A stretch of 42,760 nt of DNA from Candidatus Desulfaltia sp. (GCA_030656555.1 JAUSPN010000067.1:1-42760); one strand, 5' to 3'; shown: positions 7,047 to 16,686, numbered from the stretch's first letter. Program-made: numbers and translations. Notes: a model not told the origin generated them from the letters alone.

Positions 7047-8027
7047 ATGCGAATGACTTCTCAAAAAATCAATATCCCCGTGCTTCAATCAGGGGAGAAT
7101 ATCATATTACAGGGCAAGGGGGCATATAAGAATACTTTTCGCTCCGGCTGGAAGATTGCCGATTGCTTTCTGACTAATCAAAGGGTCGTGATCAAGCAGG
7201 GGGCAAATGTCCGTTTAGGAATTTCGACTAAGGATATCACTCAGTTAAGGGTGGAAAAGCTTCATTATGTTATAAAAAAGAAAGAGGCTCTCTCTCTTTT
7301 TTATAAGAGCGGCAAGGATTCGAAGGAATGCAGGATCTGGCTTGTCACACAAGATCTGGAAAACTGGAAAAAAAGAATCTATCAGCTCACTCTACTGAAG
7401 ATTGATGCTGATCTGATTGAAAAAATAGCCGTTCAATTGGATTCTGAAGGCCGGGATATTCTGAGGTTTCTTTGGGAGAATCGTCACGCCAGGATCGACC
7501 GGTTGGCTGAGCTTATCAATGCCCCAAATCATATGCATGTTCTTCTGAACATTAAGGAGACGATCAATCCCATAGCAGAAAAGGTTGCCGGATGTCCGAT
7601 TCTCTCTTTTGAAAGGTCAAAAACAGACCCGGAAACCGGAGAAAAAGTCTTATTTAGTTGGTGGCTGTTAGGGGAGCCTGAGGAATGGGACAATAAAAAT
7701 GAACGTCTTTTGGATATATTTGATGAAGGCTCTTACATACAGGTAATTATGGAAGTGAAAAAGGTAGAGAAATCCGATTTGAGTTTAGAGATTAATGGAA
7801 CTGAACTTATAGTCAAATCCAGCAAAACAGGGGCCAAATGGACAGAAACATTTCATTTGCCTGCTGAAGCGAATTACAATAACCACCGGATCCACCTGAG
7901 AAACAATTTGTTGGAAATAAGATTGTCCAAGGTCCAAGGTCCAGGGGACAGGGGTCAGTGGACAGTGATCAGTGTGGTCAGCAAAACGAGTAACACCCCC
8001 CTAAATCCCCCCTTGAGGGGGGACTAA
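7047..8027 (+). CDS. GRAM-like / winged-helix-like / Hsp20 (GvpH-like) protein
   Basis: Three parts are visible. Residues 1-115 look like a GRAM/PH-like domain (GENIILQGKGAYKNTF, DCFLTNQRVVIKQG, STKDITQLRVEKLHYV). The middle part at about 125-215 looks like a winged helix (EGRDILRFLWENRHARIDRL, FSWWLLGEP). Residues 225-310 are an alpha-crystallin/Hsp20 domain (FDEGSYIQVIMEVKKVEKSD, NGTELIVKSS, HLPAEAN, LRNNLLEIRLSK). Hsp20 proteins called GvpH occur in haloarchaeal gas vesicle loci, so a chaperone role in vesicle assembly is likely. The last 20 residues (to NTPLNPPLRGD) are encoded by heptamers and a G/C palindrome, not by family sequence. ATG 7047 was chosen over TTG 7035; neither has a strong ribosome binding site. 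Confidence 0.75.
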   Translation: MRMTSQKINIPVLQSGENIILQGKGAYKNTFRSGWKIADCFLTNQRVVIKQGANVRLGISTKDITQLRVEKLHYVIKKKEALSLFYKSGKDSKECRIWLVTQDLENWKKRIYQLTLLKIDADLIEKIAVQLDSEGRDILRFLWENRHARIDRLAELINAPNHMHVLLNIKETINPIAEKVAGCPILSFERSKTDPETGEKVLFSWWLLGEPEEWDNKNERLLDIFDEGSYIQVIMEVKKVEKSDLSLEINGTELIVKSSKTGAKWTETFHLPAEANYNNHRIHLRNNLLEIRLSKVQGPGDRGQWTVISVVSKTSNTPLNPPLRGD

Positions 8028-8039
8028 GGGGGGTGTTAA
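7992..8039. repeat. G/C palindrome (AACACCCCCCTAAATCCCCC type)
   Basis: A near-perfect 48-bp inverted repeat whose arms are AACACCCCCCTAAATCCCCC and its complement around CTTGAG. It covers the last codons of the Hsp20-like gene and extends past the stop. It would form a very stable hairpin. Copies occur at 8334-8381, 9420-9556, 10229-10334 and 11758-11867. Confidence 0.85.
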
Positions 8040-8077
8040 CCAGCAACCAGCAACTACCAACGAACAACCAATGACAA

Positions 8078-10504
8078 ATGACTAATAAAGTTCCTGAATA
8101 TTTTCAAAACAAAGAGCTTCGCCTTATTCTTTTCGGCGGCAAGGGCGGAGTGGGCAAGACAACCATGGCTGCGGCTGCGGCCCTTCATCTTGCCCAAACA
8201 TATCGCAACGAAAAGAATGTCCTGGTTATATCTACCGATCCCGCCCATTCTTTGGGGGACAGCTTTGGAATAGAGCTGGGGGACGAGGTAACTTCAGTGG
8301 TCAGTGGTCAGGGGGCAGTGACCAGCAACGAGCAACACCCCCCTAAATCCCCCCTTGAGGGGGGACTAAGGGGGGTGTTAACGAGCAACAATCAACAATC
8401 AATGACTAATGACCAATGTCCAATGACTAATTTATACGCGCGCGAGCTGGATGCGGTCAAACTGGGGAACGAGTTTAAACAGAGAAATGGAGCTGTAATC
8501 AAGAAACTTGCAGACAGGGGAACATACTTTGACCGGCAGGACATTACCGAGTTTTTTAATCTTTCACTTCCAGGGATGGATGAGGTCATGGCCATCATCG
8601 AGATAGCCGATATTTTGAGAGAGGGGATCTATGATGTCCTGATACTCGACACCGCTCCCACCGGCCACACGGTGCGGATGCTCAGCCTTCCCGAACAGAT
8701 GCTGAAATGGATTGAATTCATGGACTTGATGCAGCAAAAGCACAGATTCATGGCAGTTCATTTTACCGGCAAAAAATACGTGAAAGATGAGTGTGATCTT
8801 TTCATCGATAAACTCACTTCTGATATTAAGCGTGTCAAAAAGCTGCTTTCGAACGAGCAGACAACCCGCTTTGTGCCGGTAACTATTCCTGAGCCGATGG
8901 CGACATCTGAGACGAAGAGGTTGTTAAGCGCTCTAAAGAGAAATAATATTCCAGTGACGGATATTATTGTCAACCGTGTAGCGGATGCTCATGAATGTGC
9001 ATTTTGCGCGTCAAAGCAAGAGGATCAAAGACAGCCTTTGTCCGAGATCCAAGAGAGTTTTTCTCAATATGGTTTGATCAAAGTTTCGTTGTTTCCTAAT
9101 GAAATCCGAGGTGTGGAAGGACTGAAAGGTCTGGCCGATTATCTTATGGGAATATCCAGACCACATGAACTCCCTAAGGCTGTTGTCAGTGTTGAGGAAA
9201 CCCAGGCCTGTTTAGCTCTTGATCCCAACCTGGAATTTGTTCTCTTCGGCGGTAAAGGCGGGGTAGGCAAGACGTCTCTGGCTTCTGCCGCCGCCCTTCA
9301 TCTGGCACGATGCAATCCGGATAAAAACATACTTATTTTCTGCACAGATCCCGCTCATTCACTCTCCGATTCATTTAAACTAACTATCGGGGATAAAATT
9401 ACACAGATAGACTGGTCACAACACCCCCCTAAATCCCCCCTCAAGGGGGGACTAGGAGGGGTATCCCCCATTGAGGGGGGACTAGGAGGGGTATCCCCCA
9501 TTGAGGGGGGACTAGGAGGGGTATCCCCCATTGAGGGGGGACTAAGGGGGGTGTTAACGAGCAACGAGCAACCAGCAATGACTAATGACCAATGTCCAAT
9601 GACTAATGACCCCGCCCGCCTCGCAAGCGAGAGCGTTGCGGGCAGGCAATCCCCAATGACTAATGACCAATGTCCAGTGACCAATCTTTTTGCCTTGGAG
9701 ATAAATGCGGATAAGTTGTTTGAAGATTTTAAGCAGGATTTCAAACAAGAGATAGAAGAGATATTTGACAAATTTCTTGGTGGTGGCGTTGATATAAAAT
9801 TCGACCGCGAGGTCATGACGGAACTTTTAACCCTTGCACCCCCCGGCCTTGATGAGATCATGGCTCTGGATAAGATCATGGACCTGAGAAAGGAAGGAAA
9901 ATTTGACATCTTTGTCCTCGACACGTCGCCTACCGGCCATCTTCTTCGCTTTTTGGAGCTTCCCGATATGGTGAGGGAATGGTTAAATGCATTTTTTAGA
10001 TTATTATTGAAATACAAAGGGGTGGTCAGGATGGCCAAGGCCGCTGAAAAGGCTTTAGCCATGTCCAAAAATGTCAGAAGAATTCAGGAAGCCTTTATGG
10101 ATCGCAATAGAACGAATTTTGTAGCAATCACTATTCCCGAGGCCATGGGATTGCTTGAGCTGGAGCGGCTTGTAAGCGCTTTGGATAATGCAAAGATCCA
10201 TTGCGGCAACATTATAGTTAACATGGTTAACACCCCCCTTAGTCCCCCCTCAAAGGGGGATACCCCCCTTAGTCCCCCCTCAAAGGGGGATACCCCCCTT
10301 AGTCCCCCCTCAAAGGGGGATTTAGGGGGGTGTTGTAATTTTTGTTTGTCCAAAAGGGTTGAGCAGACAGGATATATCAAAAAAATCCATTCGATATTTC
10401 CTTCCAGAACAATAACAAAGGTGCCGATGTTTCCCCATGAGGTGCGGGGAATAGATGATCTGCACAAAATAGGCGAGATCATTTTTTGTAATGGAGAATT
10501 CTAA
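8078..10504 (+). CDS. Tandem ArsA/Get3-type ATPase with repeat-derived inserts
   Basis: This 808-residue protein has two ArsA/Get3 halves. Half one has P-loop FGGKGGVGKTT (residues 19-29), switch II DTAPTGHT and CAFC. Half two has FGGKGGVGKTS (about 390-400), DTSPTGHLLRFL and CNFC. The CxxC pairs match the zinc-binding pair of Get3-like proteins. No arsB/arsR genes are nearby, so arsenite export is unlikely; delivery of membrane or shell proteins, as for Get3, fits the gas vesicle context better. Three in-frame inserts are repeat-derived: residues about 73-120, 447-535 and 717-753. They encode peptides such as HPPKSPLEGGLRGV, SPIEGGLGGV (three times) and TPLSPPSKGD (three times). The start codon lies in a heptamer array with no clear ribosome binding site. 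The stop overlaps the next ATG (TAATG). Confidence 0.88.
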   Translation: MTNKVPEYFQNKELRLILFGGKGGVGKTTMAAAAALHLAQTYRNEKNVLVISTDPAHSLGDSFGIELGDEVTSVVSGQGAVTSNEQHPPKSPLEGGLRGVLTSNNQQSMTNDQCPMTNLYARELDAVKLGNEFKQRNGAVIKKLADRGTYFDRQDITEFFNLSLPGMDEVMAIIEIADILREGIYDVLILDTAPTGHTVRMLSLPEQMLKWIEFMDLMQQKHRFMAVHFTGKKYVKDECDLFIDKLTSDIKRVKKLLSNEQTTRFVPVTIPEPMATSETKRLLSALKRNNIPVTDIIVNRVADAHECAFCASKQEDQRQPLSEIQESFSQYGLIKVSLFPNEIRGVEGLKGLADYLMGISRPHELPKAVVSVEETQACLALDPNLEFVLFGGKGGVGKTSLASAAALHLARCNPDKNILIFCTDPAHSLSDSFKLTIGDKITQIDWSQHPPKSPLKGGLGGVSPIEGGLGGVSPIEGGLGGVSPIEGGLRGVLTSNEQPAMTNDQCPMTNDPARLASESVAGRQSPMTNDQCPVTNLFALEINADKLFEDFKQDFKQEIEEIFDKFLGGGVDIKFDREVMTELLTLAPPGLDEIMALDKIMDLRKEGKFDIFVLDTSPTGHLLRFLELPDMVREWLNAFFRLLLKYKGVVRMAKAAEKALAMSKNVRRIQEAFMDRNRTNFVAITIPEAMGLLELERLVSALDNAKIHCGNIIVNMVNTPLSPPSKGDTPLSPPSKGDTPLSPPSKGDLGGCCNFCLSKRVEQTGYIKKIHSIFPSRTITKVPMFPHEVRGIDDLHKIGEIIFCNGEF
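8290..8435 (+). repeat. In-frame repeat block 1 in the ArsA-like gene
   Basis: The block has CAGTGGT heptamers, then the 48-bp G/C palindrome (8334-8381), then CAATCAA and ATGACTA/ATGACCA heptamers. It lies after the first-half sequence GIELGDEV and before LYAREL, a point that is a surface loop in ArsA/Get3 folds. The reading frame is kept throughout. Confidence 0.85.
9420..9685 (+). repeat. In-frame repeat block 2 in the ArsA-like gene (30-bp tandem palindromes plus heptamers)
   Basis: The G/C palindrome is extended by three tandem 30-bp units (CCCCCATTGAGGGGGGACTA with GGAGGGGTAT), each encoding SPIEGGLGGV. A heptamer array follows, then an inverted CGCCCGCCTCGCAAGCGAGA segment at about 9612, then more heptamers. 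The position in the second half (after DKITQIDW, before LFALEI) is equivalent to block 1 in the first half. Confidence 0.9.
10229..10334 (+). repeat. In-frame repeat block 3 in the ArsA-like gene
   Basis: Three tandem 30-bp units (ACCCCCCTTAGTCCCCCCTC with AAAGGGGGAT) encode TPLSPPSKGD three times and end with TTTAGGGGGGTGTT. The block lies immediately before the CNFC zinc-binding-like motif of the second half. It is the opposite strand orientation of block 2. Confidence 0.9.
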
Positions 10505-11607
10505 TGTCCCAAAAAGTAACCTATGAAAAACTGGAAGAGCGTATTAAAGAACGCACCGCCGAACTTGCAAAAGCCAATGAAAAACTCCGGCTTGAAATCA
10601 TTGAGCGCAAGCTGGCGGAGGAAAAAATCAGATCAGCCCATGCAGAGTTAAATCAGATCTTTGATGCTATTCCCGGTGGTATTTGTTTGATCGATAAAAA
10701 TTTTAATGTGTTCAAAGCTAATAAATGGATATCGACTCTATGCGGCACACCTGTTGATGAAACAACAGACAAGAAGTGCTATGAAACATTTTCAAGTAAT
10801 ATATGTAATACGCCCGAGTGTGTTTTGACTAAAATTCTTGGCGGCGAAGAATACATTACAATGGAGGTGGAAAAGAAATGCATCAATGGCAAGAAAATTC
10901 CCTGTATTTTATCAGCAACACCCTATTATACGCATGATGGCGAGCTTGTCGGTATAATTGAGAATCTAACTGACATTACCACACGCAAGAACTATGAGAA
11001 TGAACTTAAGGATAGCCTTAGGGAGTTGCGTAAATCCTTGCGTGGAACTATCCGGGCTATGGCATTGACAGTTGAAGCCAGAGATCCATACACATCCGGC
11101 CATCAACAGCGTGTTGCTGATCTGGCCCGTGCCATAGCAAAAGAAATGGGTTTTTCAAGAGATAAAACAACGGGGATTCGTATGGCCGGGGCGCTTCATG
11201 ATATTGGTAAGATAGCAATACCTGTGGAGATTCTCAGCAAGCCCAGTCAATTAAACGGAATGGAATTTGAACTTATTAAAGAGCACCCTCAAGTCGGTTA
11301 CGATATATTGAAGCCAATAAAATTTCCATGGCCTGTTGCTCAAATTATTTTTCAACATCACGAAAGGATGGATGGTTCCGGATATCCTCAAGGTCTATCG
11401 GGTGAAGAAATTCTAATTGAAGCCAGAATCCTGGGTGTAGCTGATGTTGTTGAAGCCATGGCTTCGCACCGGCCATACAGACCTGCTCTTGGTATTGATA
11501 AAGCCTTAGAAGAGATCTCAATTAATAGAGGAAAGCTTTATGATGTTGAGGCAGTAAATGCGTGTTTGAAGGTTTTTAAAGAGAACGGGTTTAAATTTAA
11601 GATATAA
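10504..11607 (+). CDS. PAS domain HD-GYP phosphodiesterase-like protein
   Basis: The start overlaps the ArsA stop by one base (TAATG), so the two genes are translationally coupled. Residues 1-45 are a coiled coil. A PAS domain follows at about 48-165 and carries a Cys-rich insertion (KKCYETFSSNICNTPECVL) seen in many anaerobe PAS domains. An HD-GYP domain covers about 180-367, with HDIGKIAIP and HHERMDGSGYPQG. HD-GYP proteins hydrolyse cyclic di-GMP, so this gene may link redox or ligand sensing to buoyancy versus attachment. There is no membrane segment. It appears to be the last gene of the gvp locus. Confidence 0.92.
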   Translation: MSQKVTYEKLEERIKERTAELAKANEKLRLEIIERKLAEEKIRSAHAELNQIFDAIPGGICLIDKNFNVFKANKWISTLCGTPVDETTDKKCYETFSSNICNTPECVLTKILGGEEYITMEVEKKCINGKKIPCILSATPYYTHDGELVGIIENLTDITTRKNYENELKDSLRELRKSLRGTIRAMALTVEARDPYTSGHQQRVADLARAIAKEMGFSRDKTTGIRMAGALHDIGKIAIPVEILSKPSQLNGMEFELIKEHPQVGYDILKPIKFPWPVAQIIFQHHERMDGSGYPQGLSGEEILIEARILGVADVVEAMASHRPYRPALGIDKALEEISINRGKLYDVEAVNACLKVFKENGFKFKI

Positions 11608-11620
11608 TTTAGAAGCAAAA

Positions 11621-11697
11621 TGGTCGGGACGACTGGATTTGAACCAGCGACCCCAGCGTCCCGAACGCTGTGCTCTACCAGACTGAGCCACGTCCCG
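11621..11697 (-). tRNA. tRNA-Pro(CGG)
   Basis: Read on the minus strand, the gene starts CGGGACGUGGCUCAGUCUGG and has a 7-bp acceptor stem with CGUCCCG. The anticodon loop is UUCGGGA with anticodon CGG on a CAGCG/CGCUG stem. The T-arm is GGUUCAAAUCC and the CCA end is encoded. It lies convergent to the end of the HD-GYP gene. Confidence 0.95.
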
Positions 11698-11757
11698 ACA
11701 TTTCACAGTTTTTATTTTAATAAACTTTATGTGTCAATTAATAACAGTTGGCGTCCT

Positions 11758-11867
11758 TAACACCCCCCATTCCCCCCTTTGAGGGGGGATTAAGGCCCCC
11801 CTCAAAGGGGGGATTAAGGAACACCCGCTCCCATTCCCCCCTCAAGGGGGGATTAAGGGGGGTGTTA
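11758..11867. repeat. G/C palindrome cluster
   Basis: Two or three copies of the AACACCCCCCATTCCCCCC / GGGGGGATTAAGGGGGGTGTT palindrome lie between tRNA-Pro and the end of purA. They are the intergenic counterpart of the repeats found in frame in the ArsA-like gene. They are the likely transcription end for both converging sides, though not a classic U-tract terminator. The rest of 11698-11946 shows nothing else. Confidence 0.8.
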
Positions 11868-11946
11868 TTGCACTTACGAGTTTTCTAAAGTGTCAACTAC
11901 TTCCATACGATTATGAAGGATGCCTAACGGTTTTTTAAAACAGCTT

Positions 11947-13733
<1,787 letters not shown>

Positions 13734-13750
13734 GATATAAATAAAATAAG

Positions 13751-13931
13751 TAACCGTTCACGGTTGTCGGTTCACATTTCACGGTTTTTTCTAATGAACT
13801 ATGCAACGATTGAAGTATTTTGCATATTGATTTCAATTAATTCTTTCGCATCTAAATCAGAAAATATATTAACCTTTCGTGAAATATAAATCTGTGAACT
13901 GTGAACCGTTAACTGTGAACCGTGAACGGTT
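13751..13931. repeat. Inverted-arm repeat with TAACCGTTCACGGTT ends
   Basis: The outer 15 bases, TAACCGTTCACGGTT, are perfectly inverted at both ends. The right arm adds tandem GTGAACTGTGAACCGTTAA-type units and the left arm adds CGGTTCACATTTCACGG. The core of about 100 bases is AT-rich and has no coding signal. The element fills the gap between tadA and tRNA-Arg and may contain the promoters of both. Confidence 0.8.
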
Positions 13932-13991
13932 ATGAATATATTTTAACTTACCATTGACATAAAGATTGGTATGGCATAAAAACTTTTATGC

Positions 13992-14069
<78 letters not shown>

Positions 14070-14073
14070 ATTA

Positions 14074-15321
14074 TTAATCCCCTGAAATATAATTTATGCC
14101 GGGACGTTTCCACAAAAGTATCATGCTGTTCGCATCAATGGAAGTTATTTTGATTTTTTCAATATCTTCGGAAACTTTAACGGAAGAGTCGTTTAAATAT
14201 TCTGTTCTTAACTGGTAAGAACCCGGGGCAATTTTGAGGCAAAGGATATGCACAGAGTCGGGCAGGTTATTCCAGTAGCGTGTGTCGGCATGAGTGCGCG
14301 TTCTTGCTGCAAGCGCCATTTCAGCAACACCCAGAATCCCAAGTGCGGCACTTACCCCGGATAGAGTATCGGAATGCGAAGTTATAGGACTTGCCAATAG
14401 CATATTTGACGAAATATCCGTCAAGGTAGTTCCGATTTTTTCTTGGGTCTTGCGGAATTGAACCTGGCTCTTGATTATCTTGTCAACAGGTCTTCCTCCG
14501 CGTGTCATGGCCTGCCATGCGATATCCTCTATTGGGTAGGCTGCTAATTCCTTATCATCTATATGGAGCGTAACCCGTTTTTCCATAATATTGCGGCCTC
14601 TGAAGAATTTTAGCTCTCCATGTCCAACACCGTCGGCAAGTTTACGCGGGGACGTTCCTGTCTCAACAATTATCAGGAGATTAGAATCGCCTGGAGGAAG
14701 AATGAAGTCCGGCCGCAATTTTTTCAATTCATCAAAAGCCGCTGTTGCCAATTGATGATCTCCAAGCTTCAGAGAAGAATATCCTTCCAGAAACAACAAC
14801 AGGGCAAAATCACAGCGGTTTTGGTTTTCTTCGGCAAATGCATCCTGGATGATGCCTGACTTGAAGCATGCCCTGGCATTCTCGTAATCTTTGTCTGCGA
14901 GGTATAAAAGCCCTCTGTAATAATATGCCATAGCGCGCTCATAGGGCTCGCCCTTAAAATCTTTCATGCCCTCTTCATACCATAGACTTCTTGCTTTTTT
15001 TGCATTTTCATTATCAGCAAAAACAGCTTCGATATGACTTAATGCATTGTCAAAACACCTTTTTGCAATCTCACGATGTCCTAAAAGCAAGGCATCTATG
15101 CCAACACGCATATTATTTAAAACATAGTTTCTTTTTCCCTCCTCAAGCATGGCACGAAACCCAGGTCTGAGTTCTGCGGGCTTGTCAGCAAGATATGACT
15201 GCATATCTGCTTCAGGAACATCGATTTTCTTAAATTCCTGCCTTCCCGCACAACCAGCGAAAATCAGTAAAACAGCAGCTAAGATAAAGGGGGTTTTTTT
15301 AATGTGACTAAAATTTTGCAT
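14074..15321 (-). CDS. COG3014-like lipoprotein with TPR-like repeats
   Basis: The N-terminus has a signal peptide and lipobox (LLIFAGCAGRQ), so the protein is a lipoprotein. Residues 60-210 hold helical TPR-like repeats (RAMAYYYRGLLYLADKDYEN, LEGYSSLKLGDHQLATAAFD). A beta-rich C-terminal part follows, with MTRGGRPVDKIIKSQVQFRK. This layout matches the COG3014 family of uncharacterised conserved lipoproteins, which often sits next to LpoB-like genes as it does here. Its biochemical role is unknown; the context suggests the peptidoglycan or outer-membrane envelope. Third gene of a - strand cluster with 15468 and 16150. Confidence 0.75.
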   Translation of the reverse strand: MQNFSHIKKTPFILAAVLLIFAGCAGRQEFKKIDVPEADMQSYLADKPAELRPGFRAMLEEGKRNYVLNNMRVGIDALLLGHREIAKRCFDNALSHIEAVFADNENAKKARSLWYEEGMKDFKGEPYERAMAYYYRGLLYLADKDYENARACFKSGIIQDAFAEENQNRCDFALLLFLEGYSSLKLGDHQLATAAFDELKKLRPDFILPPGDSNLLIIVETGTSPRKLADGVGHGELKFFRGRNIMEKRVTLHIDDKELAAYPIEDIAWQAMTRGGRPVDKIIKSQVQFRKTQEKIGTTLTDISSNMLLASPITSHSDTLSGVSAALGILGVAEMALAARTRTHADTRYWNNLPDSVHILCLKIAPGSYQLRTEYLNDSSVKVSEDIEKIKITSIDANSMILLWKRPGINYISGD

Positions 15322-15359
15322 TACAGACTTTTCTCATCGTATAAGAAACTTAACCGTCA

Positions 15360-15460
15360 AATTTCCCCATTGAGGGGGGGGGGCTTTAAAGAACGGCCCT
15401 TAAGTTAACGACCTTGGTTAACACATGAACATTTGAACCCTGAACCCGTGAACAGTTACT
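15360..15460. repeat. Decayed palindrome and CCGTGAACAGTTA fragments
   Basis: The gap between the LpoB-like and COG3014-like genes contains CCCCATTGAGGGGGGGGGG, a partial copy of the G/C palindrome. It also has a fragment of the CCGTGAAC family seen at 13751-13931. Neither is complete. Confidence 0.5.
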
Positions 15461-15467
15461 TATTATT

Positions 15468-16130
15468 TTATCTGTATATAATATCTTCCTGGCCGACTTT
15501 TTTGAAGTTATAGGAACCGCTCCAAACTATTTCACCGGTATTCAAGTCTACCATTTCAAACAAAATCTGGTGATAACGGGCGAAACTGCCGGTTTTGGGA
15601 TCAACCGAATCCAGAGTAGAAATGCGTCCTCCCAGCCGAAAATCACCTCCGTAAGCCTTAGGTTCGGATGTAGATTCTCCTTCCTTGATTACGCCCAATT
15701 GTTTTAATTGTAGTTCTTTGAGCATCATATTCAGGTACTCTCGGCCGATAAATATCATTTTGCCGCGAGCAGCCTGGTTGAGCCCCGTTCTGAGCCGATC
15801 GGTAATCATATTCTTATTGATTCTCGTGGAACTTTCATTTTTAAAGTATTCTGCATCAATTATAACCTTGGGGATAACCTTAGGAGGGGTCTTGGGGTGG
15901 AAGAATAATGGTGTGACCAGTATATCACGCATCATTTTGTCTGTCATATTGATGATATCTTGAGATTCAATGCCGACGCCGGAAACTTGGCTCTGTTGGC
16001 TTGGATCAACATAGTGTGCTGTCGTACCATCTGCGTGCTTTGGGGCTGTTGCACAACCAGAAAAGAAAATAGTCAGGAAAAACAGCGCTACACCAAGTTT
16101 TATCAACTCACGATTAGTTGCGGAAAACAT
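15468..16130 (-). CDS. LpoB-like penicillin-binding-protein activator lipoprotein
   Basis: A signal peptide and lipobox (FFLTIFFSGCATAPKH) mark a lipoprotein. The body fits the LpoB/CsgG-like fold family (PF13036): DIINMTDKMMRDIL, NESSTRINKNMITDRLRTGL, MIFIGREYLNMMLKELQLKQ, YGGDFRLGGRISTLDS and ending TGEIVWSGSYNFKKV. LpoB in gamma-proteobacteria activates PBP1b from the outer membrane. The 220-residue length is usual. It follows the 16150 lipoprotein gene by 19 bases and precedes the COG3014 gene by 146 bases. Confidence 0.85.
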   Translation of the reverse strand: MFSATNRELIKLGVALFFLTIFFSGCATAPKHADGTTAHYVDPSQQSQVSGVGIESQDIINMTDKMMRDILVTPLFFHPKTPPKVIPKVIIDAEYFKNESSTRINKNMITDRLRTGLNQAARGKMIFIGREYLNMMLKELQLKQLGVIKEGESTSEPKAYGGDFRLGGRISTLDSVDPKTGSFARYHQILFEMVDLNTGEIVWSGSYNFKKVGQEDIIYR

Positions 16131-16149
16131 ATTTCAACCCATCAGGTGG

Positions 16150-16686
16150 CTATTTGGCCGGAGCGTTAAGAATGGCGTTATAGTACCCCTTTTTTAGTCC
16201 AGGATATATTTCCATGGTTGCCTCTAAGACTTCCTGGAAATGTTCATTAGTAGAGTGTGTCGCATAAATATACACTGAAAGATCGTTTACGTTATCAAAA
16301 GAACTATCGCTTGTGCTTTTTATATAATCCCATCCGCCGCTGGCTTTAATGGCAATTGCACGGCCTGTTGCTTCACCGGCCATACTTCCTAAAAATCCGC
16401 CAACAAAGGGGATATTCTCTAATGCTTTTTGTCCAATAAAGGTGCCTGCATGCTTACCTATAGTTGCACCCATTTTGGCATTTATGGCCTTATCTACCCA
16501 CTCCGCAGCAACGCCATCCTGCGTATACGGACACAAATAGGCGCCTTCATTATCAAGCCTTGGAGTTGGCGGAATTATTTGGTTTGGTTGTAGAGGTTGC
16601 CTCATAGCACAACTTGTGATACTCAAGACAACCAGGATTACTATTAGTGCTGCAGGAAATCTGTTTTTAATGGAAGCCAATTTCAT
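16150..16686 (-). CDS. Small lipoprotein with glycine-zipper segment
   Basis: The N-terminus is a signal peptide with lipobox (VVLSITSCAMRQP). Residues 70-115 contain a Gly/Ala-rich amphipathic stretch (ATIGKHAGTFIGQKALENIP, GGFLGSMAGEATGRAIA) like a glycine zipper that could insert in a membrane. I do not recognise the family. It is the first gene of the cluster with the LpoB-like and COG3014-like lipoproteins, so an envelope role is likely. Confidence 0.7.
   Translation of the reverse strand: MKLASIKNRFPAALIVILVVLSITSCAMRQPLQPNQIIPPTPRLDNEGAYLCPYTQDGVAAEWVDKAINAKMGATIGKHAGTFIGQKALENIPFVGGFLGSMAGEATGRAIAIKASGGWDYIKSTSDSSFDNVNDLSVYIYATHSTNEHFQEVLEATMEIYPGLKKGYYNAILNAPAK

Noticed and set aside
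9355-10482. Long minus-strand open frames opposite the ArsA-like gene
   Set aside because: They are shadows of the ArsA gene; their length comes from the palindromic repeats, which are open on both strands.
8078-10504. Arsenic resistance operon
   Set aside because: No arsR, arsB, arsC or arsD is nearby; the neighbours are gas vesicle and chaperone genes.
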